Origin: a virus
Length of the DNA: 28,346 nucleotides
IMG/VR virus record: IMGVR_UViG_3300009422_000034
Location: 1 to 28,346 of that record
Strand: one strand, 5' to 3'
Position numbers and translations under genes: made by a program. Positions 22,105 through 28,120 of the stretch are shown piece by piece (position 1 is the stretch's first letter; each line of letters starts with the position of its first letter). A model generated the notes under the pieces. The model had not been told where the DNA came from, searched no databases, and saw only the letters and a list, made by a program, of their open reading frames with translations.

Positions 22105-22448
22105 AATTTTATTTTTATTGGGTAGTAATAACCACCATTAGCACTGCTTGGTCTTTTTGACCAGAACAGATAGTTTATCTCTTTGAATCCCATGTCGACT
22201 AGCACCATAGGCACCAACCATTGAACGGATGGATCTGCGAATCCAACCCACAACAGGAAGTCTTCCTTGGGATCAAAATCTTTCAAACGCAGTCTAGCTT
22301 TTTCAACTGCTGCATCTGTGTCTATATAAACTCTGTCACCTTTATCAAAGATTGCTTTTATTGCTCCATGGTCTGCAGCACTGCTCAGATCTGGCGTCCA
22401 ACCATCGCTCTTAGGCAACGGCTCTTGCATTAAATATACTTTACTCAT
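22101..22448 (-). CDS. Conserved hypothetical phage protein, 115 aa
   Basis: A compact alpha/beta protein with SKVYLMQEPLPKSDGWTPDL near the start, FDKGDRVYIDTDAAVEKA in the middle and LLWVGFADPSVQWLVPMVLV, then NYLFW, near the end. The layout suggests a small globular partner protein. It lies between the primase-helicase and SSB-like genes, a place where related phages keep conserved but unassigned genes. The leader (CAAAACAACAAAAAACAATAAA) has no Shine-Dalgarno sequence. Confidence 0.6.
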   Translation of the reverse strand: MSKVYLMQEPLPKSDGWTPDLSSAADHGAIKAIFDKGDRVYIDTDAAVEKARLRLKDFDPKEDFLLWVGFADPSVQWLVPMVLVDMGFKEINYLFWSKRPSSANGGYYYPIKIKL

Positions 22449-22449
22449 T

Positions 22450-22674
22450 TTATTGTTTTTTGTTGTTTTGGTTTATGTCTTTGCAGGTCTTGATTGATTC
22501 TGAATAGCCTCTCTTTACCCAGAAGTGTCTCCAGCCTTTTTCTATTTCTTCTATTAAAAATTTGTCACAGGGAAATACATATTTTGTGTGCTTGATAATC
22601 CAATACTTTTTCCTCTCATGGTGCTCAGCAATTTTACTGCCACGCAATGTCTGTTTGTGGTTAGTATGGCTCAT
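22450..22674 (-). CDS. Hypothetical basic protein, 74 aa
   Basis: The ATG at 22674 is preferred over a TTG at 22680; either way it overlaps the end of the primase-helicase gene by 14-20 nt and is likely translationally coupled to it. The protein is basic and His-rich (MSHTNHKQTLRGSKIAEHHE), with WIIKHTKYVFPCD, WRHFWVKRGYSES and an Asn/Lys-rich end. It may bind nucleic acid. No family recognised. Confidence 0.6.
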   Translation of the reverse strand: MSHTNHKQTLRGSKIAEHHERKKYWIIKHTKYVFPCDKFLIEEIEKGWRHFWVKRGYSESIKTCKDINQNNKKQ

Positions 22675-24787
22675 TCTCAAATAGTTGATTTGTTTGCTCT
22701 ACATCTTCATTTCCTAATCCGTCCTCATATGCAGTTGCGATTCTTTTCTTATCATCCTCATAGCTTTTCATCCAAGATTCTATGTTGCGTAATGCCCACA
22801 GTCTTTTGACACAGCCTGTTGATAGTGATATCTGTGCTGGGAACTGTATTGCTCCTAGGTCTTTAAGCTTCCTGCCTAGCCAATGATTTGTGACAGTCTT
22901 ATTAAACCTTTTCTTAATGACTTCAGACAGATCGGTAACACTTATGATGTCGCACTTGAATGGCCAATCACCATGTTCAAATCTGTCCTCGATGAATTCA
23001 TCAATGGGCAATTTTGTAGCTGAGATAGCTATCTTTTTTCCTTGGGTCATTGGAGCATGACTTTGTGGATTAAACTTTTTCAAATCTCTATTAAGAAACC
23101 AATGCAAGATAGCAGAATAATTATTGCGAGTCCAATCCCAGAGCTTTTTATAATACATTGATGACTTTGGCTTAACATCTGAATAGATCATGCAATATCT
23201 TCGGTCATCTTTGTCCAATATAATGCTGTCGTCATAATTTGTGAATGCTATTAAGTTTGCCACATTCCTCATCTTATAAGTTGGCTTGTGCATCTCCCTA
23301 ATTTGAACAATGCTTTGCGTGATTATAGGCTTCAGCTTATTCATCAATTCTAATCTGCCTCTTGCCATAAGCTCTTCAATAATAATTAGGTGTGAAGACT
23401 TTAACCAACCAGTATAGATCTCGTGTATCTCATCATTGCTTGGCATTGATACGTTAGTCTCACCCAGCATGTTCATCAAGATGTCTCCAATGTATGATTT
23501 GCCTGTGCCTTGGTGACCACGGATGATTAGCATCCATAGAATTTTGTGTCCTTTATTCTGCACATTGTATGCCAGATAATCATAAACGATATTGCACTCA
23601 ATTTCATTGGTGAACATGTATTCAAAATGATCTGTCAATGGTGTGACATCTCCTGCCAATGGCTTGATCTTGCTTGGTCTGTAAAGATTATAAGTCTCGT
23701 GCTCAGTTTGCTTATCTACATAAACAATTGGTTCTCTTGGGTCATAAGTTATTGATGGAAACTTTTTGAATTGTGGATTGCTGATTGCATCCTTAGCTGC
23801 AGTTCCACGCTCAACCAAGTGTGCATATTCATCGCTGTATTGCTCCTTGTCATATTCAAGCATGGACTCAACGTGATGGAATCGCTTTGTGCTAATTGTA
23901 TACACCCATCCTGTTGGTTGATTGGGCATTAACATCTCGTTACAAAAGGTCTCAGCTTCGGTGTCTGTAAGCTGTGTTATTATGTCCTCATTGCCATCTG
24001 TTATTACATCATCAATGCCTTTGCCTGCAGCCATTGGCCAATGCTCAATAACTGGCACTGCTAATTGGTTGTCTCGAATGGCACAATACAGTTTTGCTAA
24101 TGCTACCCCAACCTTGGACAGATCTTCTTCTGTTGGGTCACTAGCACCATCCTTGTTGATGTATGGGTTGGCTTTGTCCTTGTCTGCATCGAAGCACAGC
24201 AGAACTTTCTTTGGCTTCAATTCTTTGATTGCATCGATTGCCATACGCCAGCTTGAAACGCCAGAAATGCTAACTGTGTATACTCCTGTGTATTGGGTAG
24301 CAATCTCTGCCTTAAATTCACCTTCGGTTATGCGTAAGGTGTCCGCTATGGCATTTTCAGCACCCCATGTGGGAAAGTGGTTGCAGATTGTTGCAGCTGT
24401 CCCATTAGGGTAATTTATATTCCCATCTTTGTTAGCCTTGGGATTGCTACTCAGCATTAGATACTTTGACTGTGGAGTGGTTGGTCGATCACTTCTAATT
24501 TTAAGACCTGCCAAGGTCTTGTCTAAATTACGAATCGGTATAATTATTCCTGCACAACCTGCCAGTGCCCACTTGTCATTGTTGCGATAGAATCCAGCAG
24601 TCATAGCGAGCTCAGAGACAGAGACTTTCTCCAGCAACTGCTCGACAATCACCTTGCGTCTAAAAGGCATCGTCTTGAAGCCAATCTGTTCTATTCCTTC
24701 TGCAGTAAATCCTCTGTGCATTAAGCTCGTCCTATGCTGGTCAGATAGCTCCAGCAATGATAACAATTCTTGGTAAACTTTATGCAT
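22661..24787 (-). CDS. Primase-helicase (TOPRIM-like domain plus SF3 helicase)
   Basis: The protein has 708 residues. The N-terminal part (residues about 70-260) resembles the DUF3854/TOPRIM-like primase region: WALAGCAGIIIPIRN, LRITEGEFKAEI (E155) and VLLCFDADKDKANP (D200, D202). The C-terminal part has a superfamily-3/DUF5906-type ATPase with Walker A IRGHQGTGKS (about residues 420-429), Walker B LIIIEELM, a conserved LIAFTNYDD sensor region and DDRRYCMIYSD. It should unwind DNA and synthesise primers at the phage fork ahead of the alpha polymerase. The last 150 residues may be a winged-helix or accessory domain. It overlaps the lysozyme-like gene by 8 nt. Confidence 0.88.
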   Translation of the reverse strand: MHKVYQELLSLLELSDQHRTSLMHRGFTAEGIEQIGFKTMPFRRKVIVEQLLEKVSVSELAMTAGFYRNNDKWALAGCAGIIIPIRNLDKTLAGLKIRSDRPTTPQSKYLMLSSNPKANKDGNINYPNGTAATICNHFPTWGAENAIADTLRITEGEFKAEIATQYTGVYTVSISGVSSWRMAIDAIKELKPKKVLLCFDADKDKANPYINKDGASDPTEEDLSKVGVALAKLYCAIRDNQLAVPVIEHWPMAAGKGIDDVITDGNEDIITQLTDTEAETFCNEMLMPNQPTGWVYTISTKRFHHVESMLEYDKEQYSDEYAHLVERGTAAKDAISNPQFKKFPSITYDPREPIVYVDKQTEHETYNLYRPSKIKPLAGDVTPLTDHFEYMFTNEIECNIVYDYLAYNVQNKGHKILWMLIIRGHQGTGKSYIGDILMNMLGETNVSMPSNDEIHEIYTGWLKSSHLIIIEELMARGRLELMNKLKPIITQSIVQIREMHKPTYKMRNVANLIAFTNYDDSIILDKDDRRYCMIYSDVKPKSSMYYKKLWDWTRNNYSAILHWFLNRDLKKFNPQSHAPMTQGKKIAISATKLPIDEFIEDRFEHGDWPFKCDIISVTDLSEVIKKRFNKTVTNHWLGRKLKDLGAIQFPAQISLSTGCVKRLWALRNIESWMKSYEDDKKRIATAYEDGLGNEDVEQTNQLFENEPY

Positions 24788-25166
24788 CGTCAGACAGTGA
24801 GTTGATTAGGATTTCTTTGCGAACTTTTACCCAGTAAGATTCGGTTGCTGTCTTCTTGTAACCAATTGGTCCACCATTCCAGATCCGTGCATAAATTTCA
24901 GCATTAGGCTTATTGCCTGTTTCCTTTTCATATTGTCCACCCCAGAATTTCAAATACTTTTTGGCAATGTCGAATGACTTCTTTGTGACCAGTCTGTCTT
25001 GCGATCTGTAACTGGTTTTATAGATCCTATTTACGTCATCAATAACGCACATGTGAATTTGCATACAGCCCAATGCTGAACCATTGTCTCCAATTGCATT
25101 TTCGTTTCCGTGAGACTCGACCATCATGATCGAAAAAAGAAGGGTGTAGAATTTTACAGTTATCAT
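24780..25166 (-). CDS. Lysozyme/transglycosylase-like protein
   Basis: The protein has 128 residues. It resembles small SLT-type phage lysozymes: the catalytic Glu lies in MMVESHGNENAIGDNGSALG (E17), followed by CMQIH, DDVNRIY, a Y.SQDRL region, KKYLKFWG, then ARIWNGGPIGYKKTATESYW. These enzymes cut peptidoglycan glycan strands. The N-terminus (MITVKFYTLLFSI) is hydrophobic but short and merges with the catalytic helix, so a true signal peptide is unlikely. Being immediately upstream of the primase-helicase and overlapping it is unexpected for an endolysin. It could be the lysis enzyme or an early envelope-acting protein. Confidence 0.75.
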   Translation of the reverse strand: MITVKFYTLLFSIMMVESHGNENAIGDNGSALGCMQIHMCVIDDVNRIYKTSYRSQDRLVTKKSFDIAKKYLKFWGGQYEKETGNKPNAEIYARIWNGGPIGYKKTATESYWVKVRKEILINSLSDDA

Positions 25167-25187
25167 AGTTATATAGTTTTTGGTTTA

Positions 25188-25391
25188 TTATAAGGTGCTA
25201 TCAATCCATCCCATTGGAGCTTTTCCAATGTCAAGTCCAAGCTCATCAATCCTCTGCTCAAGATCGTATTTCATTTTGTGCAGATGCTGTCTCCTTTCAA
25301 GACCACGAGCCACACACAGAGTCATGTAACAGTTCGCCCACACTTGTAAAAGAGTGTAAGGACGATTGTATTTTGCTAAGTGCTGGTTCAT
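25188..25391 (-). CDS. Hypothetical protein, 67 aa
   Basis: The ATG at 25391 is preceded by a G-poor leader ending CATAAAATC. The protein begins MNQHLAKYNRPYTLLQVWAN, has CYMTLCVARGLERRQHLHKM and a helix KYDLEQRIDELGLDIG. It looks like a small globular or helical protein with no clear motif. It precedes the lysozyme-like gene by 21 nt. A 99-bp stretch upstream (25392-25490) has no gene and holds only a weak TTGCCT box. Confidence 0.6.
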   Translation of the reverse strand: MNQHLAKYNRPYTLLQVWANCYMTLCVARGLERRQHLHKMKYDLEQRIDELGLDIGKAPMGWIDSTL

Positions 25392-25490
25392 GATTTTATG
25401 AAGTTATGATGGTTGTCGCTTGCAGCGTGATTTGTGATATATTAATAGGCAATATCTTTTTTTGCAATATGTGAAAATAAGATTATCGGA

Positions 25491-25619
25491 TCAAAGATGT
25501 TCAATGATTATTGATACAATGAGCAGAACAGTTGCGATTAGAATGCAAGCGAATACAGCGAATGCACTCTCAGCTTGTTTCTGCGTTTTGACTAGTTTGG
25601 TTTTGTTTTTTGGATTCAT
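25491..25619 (-). CDS. Small membrane protein, 42 aa
   Basis: An ATG at 25619 opens 42 codons ending TGA at 25493-25491. The protein has a basic start (MNPKNKTKLVKTQKQAES) and one long hydrophobic segment (AFAVFACILIATVLLIVSII) with the short tail IEHL, a typical single-pass inner-membrane peptide. It lies ten bases after RNA motif copy C. No family recognised. The AAGCGAAT-like sequences inside it (25547-25563) are probably a by-product of FAVFA codons. Confidence 0.5.
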   Translation of the reverse strand: MNPKNKTKLVKTQKQAESAFAVFACILIATVLLIVSIIIEHL

Positions 25620-25628
25620 AATAAAATT

Positions 25629-25650
25629 GAAGTGTAGGATGCTTCTCCCC
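25629..25650 (-). promoter_or_regulatory. Repeated intergenic RNA motif, copy C
   Basis: On the minus strand this reads GGGG, A, GAAG, loop CATCCTACA, CTTC. It starts 7 nt past the stop of gene 25658-26068 and ends 10 nt before the 42-aa membrane protein. The single unpaired base between GGGG and the stem differs from copies A and B (C). Confidence 0.65.
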
Positions 25651-25657
25651 AAATTGG

Positions 25658-26068
25658 TTATCTGATTTCGTGGTAGAGAACACCTGTTGATGGAGACTTT
25701 GCTTTTGTCCAGCCAACAGGATCACAGCGGAAACTATTGAGAGAAAAACCATTCTCATCACTGCGTATTTCTACGAAGTCACCAACAGACATTGAGAAGA
25801 AATTGATGTCTTTGTTCTCGCAGTTTGCAAGTTCTTTTGTATACAGCTCACGAAGATATTTTTGCGTATAATTAAGTAACTCCTCTGGTGCATTTGTGGC
25901 AGCAAATAATTCTTCGCACATTTGCTCTGGAGTTAGATCAAGCATGTCTTTTAAGAAAAGACTGCAGAACACTGTATTGATTTCGAAGTGCATCAACTCT
26001 GCATATGGAGATTCTTCTGGCTCGACTCTGCGGTTGGTTGGGCGATTGATTGTGATTGTAATGCTCAT
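25658..26068 (-). CDS. Hypothetical acidic protein, 136 aa
   Basis: The start is the ATG at 26068 (MSITITINRPTNRRVEPEES). The frame stays open upstream through the leader and RNA motif copy B to 26131, but that part reads as intergenic sequence common to the other leaders. The protein has an amphipathic middle (NTVFCSLFLKDMLDLTPEQM, CEELFAATNAPEELLNYTQK) and a beta-rich end (SVGDFVEIRSDENGFSLNSF). No family recognised. It is third in the rightmost small-gene cluster. Confidence 0.62.
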   Translation of the reverse strand: MSITITINRPTNRRVEPEESPYAELMHFEINTVFCSLFLKDMLDLTPEQMCEELFAATNAPEELLNYTQKYLRELYTKELANCENKDINFFSMSVGDFVEIRSDENGFSLNSFRCDPVGWTKAKSPSTGVLYHEIR

Positions 26069-26107
26069 GATATTTTTTTGGTTTTGGTTTTTTGGTTTTA
26101 TAAAAGT

Positions 26108-26129
26108 GAAGTGTAGGATGCTTCGCCCC
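26108..26129 (-). promoter_or_regulatory. Repeated intergenic RNA motif, copy B
   Basis: On the minus strand GGGG, C, GAAG, loop CATCCTACA, CTTC: all 22 bases identical to copy A. It begins 8 nt past the stop of gene 26138-26365 and is followed by a G-poor leader to the ATG at 26068. Confidence 0.65.
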
Positions 26130-26137
26130 ATTTAGAT

Positions 26138-26365
26138 TTATGAGATTAACTTTTGAGGAACTGAGCGAAGAGCTACATCTGCTTTGGCTGAGAAGAATGT
26201 GTCTACTTGGATATTGTTGTCTGTGCGAAACTGATTGTCGGTGACATAGTCCATTGCCTCTTCACGCAAGAGATTTGTAAGCTCTCCTGATCGTGTATTG
26301 ATTAAGTCGAACCACATTCCATAGCCTTTGTAGTCGATGATGAATTTGATAGTATTTTTGCTCAT
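26138..26365 (-). CDS. Hypothetical protein, 75 aa
   Basis: It opens MSKNTIKFIIDYKGYGMWFD and continues LINTRSGELTNLLREEAMDY with a polar remainder (FRTDNNIQVDTFFSAKADVA). It looks like a small alpha/beta domain of a type common among phage early genes. No family recognised. The leader ends AAAAATATC before the ATG, like neighbouring genes. It is flanked by RNA motif copies A and B. Confidence 0.62.
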   Translation of the reverse strand: MSKNTIKFIIDYKGYGMWFDLINTRSGELTNLLREEAMDYVTDNQFRTDNNIQVDTFFSAKADVALRSVPQKLIS

Positions 26366-26402
26366 GATATTTTTGATTTTGATTTTATGGTTTTATGAAA
26401 TT

Positions 26403-26424
26403 GAAGTGTAGGATGCTTCGCCCC
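26403..26424 (-). promoter_or_regulatory. Repeated intergenic RNA motif, copy A
   Basis: On the minus strand GGGG, C, GAAG, loop CATCCTACA, CTTC. It lies 10 nt past the stop of the first gene of the cluster (26435-26803) and 38 nt before the next ATG. GGGG could also pair with UCCU of the loop, giving an H-type pseudoknot. Confidence 0.65.
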
Positions 26425-26434
26425 ATGGTTAGAA

Positions 26435-26803
26435 TTATTTTACGTAAGGGTGATTTGCGAAAGGAACGAGCTGGATGCCGTCTGAGTAAGCTTCGTGGTT
26501 AGGAAGAATCTTAACTGTGTATTTTCTTCCTTCAACAAGAACGTGCTGACCTTCGGTAAGCTCGATTGCATTTTCGTATGCTTGGCGTTCGTTAGCCATG
26601 TCTTGTGCTTTGCCTTCGTAGTCGGCACAGATTGTAGCACCAGAAGCATTGATCCAAGCTAGTGGGTGGCGAAGTGAGATAGAACGTTGAACTTGTTCTT
26701 CGTCGCAACGAGCTTCTACTGAGCCAACTTTGAATACTGTTTCGTATTTGTCTTGGTTAGTTTTAACTTGGTTGCCAGAGTGGAGGAGGATTGTTGTGTT
26801 CAT
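26435..26803 (-). CDS. Hypothetical protein, 122 aa, first leftward gene
   Basis: A beta-rich protein: NTTILLHSGNQVKTNQDKYE, FKVGSVEARCDEEQVQ, an Ala/Asp-rich middle (WINASGATICADYEGKAQDM) and TEGQHVLVEGRKYTVKILPN near the end, reminiscent of a small beta-barrel. No family recognised. It is the first gene of the leftward region, 57 nt downstream of promoter-like copy 3, so it is probably expressed very early. Its leader is A-rich (CATAAAAACCATAACTATC before the ATG). Confidence 0.65.
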   Translation of the reverse strand: MNTTILLHSGNQVKTNQDKYETVFKVGSVEARCDEEQVQRSISLRHPLAWINASGATICADYEGKAQDMANERQAYENAIELTEGQHVLVEGRKYTVKILPNHEAYSDGIQLVPFANHPYVK

Positions 26804-26859
26804 GATAGTTATGGTTTTTATGGTTTTATTTAATTAAGCTAAGAGTTAAGCTTACACAC

Positions 26860-26888
26860 TAGCCTGTTCACATATCTGGTTAAGTCAA
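26860..26888 (-). promoter_or_regulatory. Leftward promoter-like element, copy 3
   Basis: On the minus strand TTGACT (26888-26883), 17 nt containing CCAGATATGTGAAC, then AGGCTA (26865-26860). It is the start point for the main leftward region and faces the divergent intergenic region. The downstream AAGCTTAACTCTTAGCTTAATT stretch is shared in large part with copies 1 and 2. Confidence 0.55.
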
Positions 26889-26914
26889 GCACTTTTCTTG
26901 AAATAGATGATATA

Positions 26915-27164
26915 AAGCGAATATAATCTGTCATCCCACTGTTAGCCACACATAGATGGGCAAAGTTTTATTGTTATTTGCCAGTTATCATTCGCTTCTC
27001 GCTTCTTTTTGAGCATTCTCTTTATATATTATATATATATATATCTAAATAAGAGAACTAATCGATGAAGCGAATAAGGAATGGTCTGTGTCGCTTGTAT
27101 GCTGACAGCTTCGCTTATCGCTTTGTGTTAGGAGAGAAGCGAATGATGTGTGCCTAAAGCGAAT
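26915..27164. repeat. AAGCGAAT iteron-like boxes in the divergent intergenic region
   Basis: The 505-bp gap 26804-27308 has no gene. It holds five exact AAGCGAAT boxes: 26915-26922 (+), 26990-26997 (-), 27068-27075 (+), 27137-27144 (+) and 27157-27164 (+). Near copies occur at 26997-27004, 27091-27096, 27109-27116 and 27117-27124 (all reverse). An AT-only tract (about 27021-27044, mostly alternating TA) lies between the second and third exact boxes. Repeated protein-binding boxes beside an AT tract is how phage and plasmid origins are often built; multi-site promoter control is the alternative. Confidence 0.6.
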
Positions 27165-27174
27165 GGCTGTGTCT

Positions 27175-27194
27175 ACATTAGGTTACATTAGGTT
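27175..27194 (+). repeat. Tandem 10-bp repeat ACATTAGGTT x2
   Basis: Two exact adjacent copies of ACATTAGGTT lie between the last AAGCGAAT box and the dyad at 27200. Two copies on one helical turn could bind a dimer. No gene overlaps it. Confidence 0.5.
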
Positions 27195-27199
27195 AGTTG

Positions 27200-27225
27200 T
27201 TGACAGGTCAATGTTATGCTGTCAA
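27200..27225. promoter_or_regulatory. Operator-like dyad TTGACAG-N12-CTGTCAA
   Basis: A perfect 7-bp inverted repeat with a 12-bp centre, 84 nt before the HNH gene start. The left arm also contains a consensus -35 hexamer (TTGACA at 27200-27205). The geometry suits a helix-turn-helix dimer controlling the rightward packaging genes. Confidence 0.45.
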
Positions 27226-27237
27226 ACTTCTGCAAAC

Positions 27238-27243
27238 TATAAT
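27238..27243 (+). promoter_or_regulatory. Candidate -10 box (TATAAT) for the packaging operon
   Basis: A perfect TATAAT, 65 nt before the HNH start. TTGACA at 27200 is 32 bp away, too far for a normal pair; TTATGC (27214-27219) gives an 18-bp spacing but is a poor -35. The preceding TGCAAAC is shared with the leftward elements, suggesting that some activator or shared factor is involved. Confidence 0.4.
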
Positions 27244-27308
27244 GCTTGGGGTGTCTTCTCTGCAGGCAGTAATGTATAAAAACCATACCCGTTTATTCTA
27301 CGAACACA

Positions 27309-27794
27309 ATGTCAAAAATGCTATGCCCAAATTCTCCTCGAGAGATAAGAAAGAAAGCTAGGTGGGTCAAGCTGTCCAAGGCTCATAGGAAAAATAATCC
27401 TTTGTGCTTTGATCCGTTCAACATTCATCAAGCAGAGCTAGCCAAAGATGCTCACCATATAATATCCATAAGGTCTGAGCCAGCACTAGCATACGAGCCA
27501 AAGAATATTGTGTCACTGTGTCGTTGGTGTCACAACTGCGTAACTAATTTAGAAAATAAAAATATGCCAACCTCATGGCTTTTCACCGCCAAAAATGGGG
27601 GGTCTTTTTCATCGCTACGTCCTGCTTCTATGAAAACCGATCAGTCAGTTAAAAAAAATACGCATCCTTTTTTGGGGGGTGGGGGTCAATTTGAGTGCAG
27701 GAGAATTGAAGAAGCAGACAACAAAGTCTTCTGTTTTAGATCAATAAAATATCAATCATCACACTGTGGAATCTGTCCACAAAATAAATTATGA
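27309..27794 (+). CDS. HNH endonuclease, packaging-associated
   Basis: The protein has 161 residues. The HNH core lies in residues 33-82: PLCFDPF, DAHHIISIRSEP (H49, H50), YEPKNIVSLCRWCHN (N66, C71, C74, H75). This is the order seen in HNH proteins encoded next to terminases, which help TerL cut at cos sites. A tail from about residue 90 is extra: a low-complexity part with two G-rich codon runs (27597-27602 and 27674-27685) and then C130, C142, C153 and C156 in a zinc-finger-like arrangement (FEC ... VFC ... HCGIC). It overlaps the small terminase gene by 4 nt. The leader ACGAACACA has no Shine-Dalgarno sequence. Confidence 0.82.
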   Translation: MSKMLCPNSPREIRKKARWVKLSKAHRKNNPLCFDPFNIHQAELAKDAHHIISIRSEPALAYEPKNIVSLCRWCHNCVTNLENKNMPTSWLFTAKNGGSFSSLRPASMKTDQSVKKNTHPFLGGGGQFECRRIEEADNKVFCFRSIKYQSSHCGICPQNKL

Positions 27795-28120
27795 GCACAA
27801 GACAAACTCCTCCTTCTTGGTTAAACCAAAAAGAGAAAATAGAATTCAGAAGACTTCTGAAATTTAGAAACTACACACCAGAGGAACTAGACAGGCTTGC
27901 AGAATACTCACACACAATTGTGGCTGTTTACAAGTTTAGGAAAGTTGTTGATGACGAGGGTGAAGTGTTAATAAGCCCAAGGACAGGTGCAGCTTATACC
28001 AATCCTGCATATAACATTCTTGCAAATTTACAAAACCGAATGGACAAGCTAAGAGATAAATTGTATCCACCGCCAAAACAACACACCAAAAAGAAGGAAA
28101 CGCTACGTGATATACTCTGA
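27791..28120 (+). CDS. terS: Terminase small subunit, P27-like
   Basis: This 109-residue protein has the P27-type pattern: PPSWLNQKEKIEFRRLLKF, then YTPEELDRLAEYSHTIVAVY, FRKVVDDEGEVLIS, TGAAYTNPAYNILANLQNRM and a basic C-terminus. It should recognise the packaging site and deliver DNA to TerL. The order HNH - small terminase - large terminase supports the call. The gene overlaps its upstream neighbour by 4 nt and the large terminase by 14 nt. Confidence 0.8.
   Translation: MSTRQTPPSWLNQKEKIEFRRLLKFRNYTPEELDRLAEYSHTIVAVYKFRKVVDDEGEVLISPRTGAAYTNPAYNILANLQNRMDKLRDKLYPPPKQHTKKKETLRDIL

Noticed and set aside
23922-24413. 163-codon plus-strand open frame opposite the primase-helicase gene
   Set aside because: Antisense shadow: Ser/Ala-rich low-complexity translation, opposite to a clearly conserved gene.
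4033-25554. Extra AAGCGAAT copies at 4033-4040 and 25547-25554 as further iterons
   Set aside because: They fall inside coding sequence, and about one chance copy is expected over both strands of a window this size.
25658-26131. 157-aa reading of gene 25658-26068 starting upstream at 26131
   Set aside because: The added 21 residues are translated RNA motif B plus leader; the ATG at 26068 matches the ATATC-ATG context of its neighbours.
25629-26424. Mini-ORFs encoding MG(R/C)SILH(F/C) inside the four RNA motifs
   Set aside because: Copy C has TTG instead of ATG, and copy D changes two residues in a way that preserves the RNA stem, so an RNA-level constraint explains the data better. A leader peptide is not fully excluded.
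27200-27243. TTGACA and TATAAT as one sigma-70 promoter
   Set aside because: The boxes are 32 bp apart, far beyond the usual 16-18 bp.
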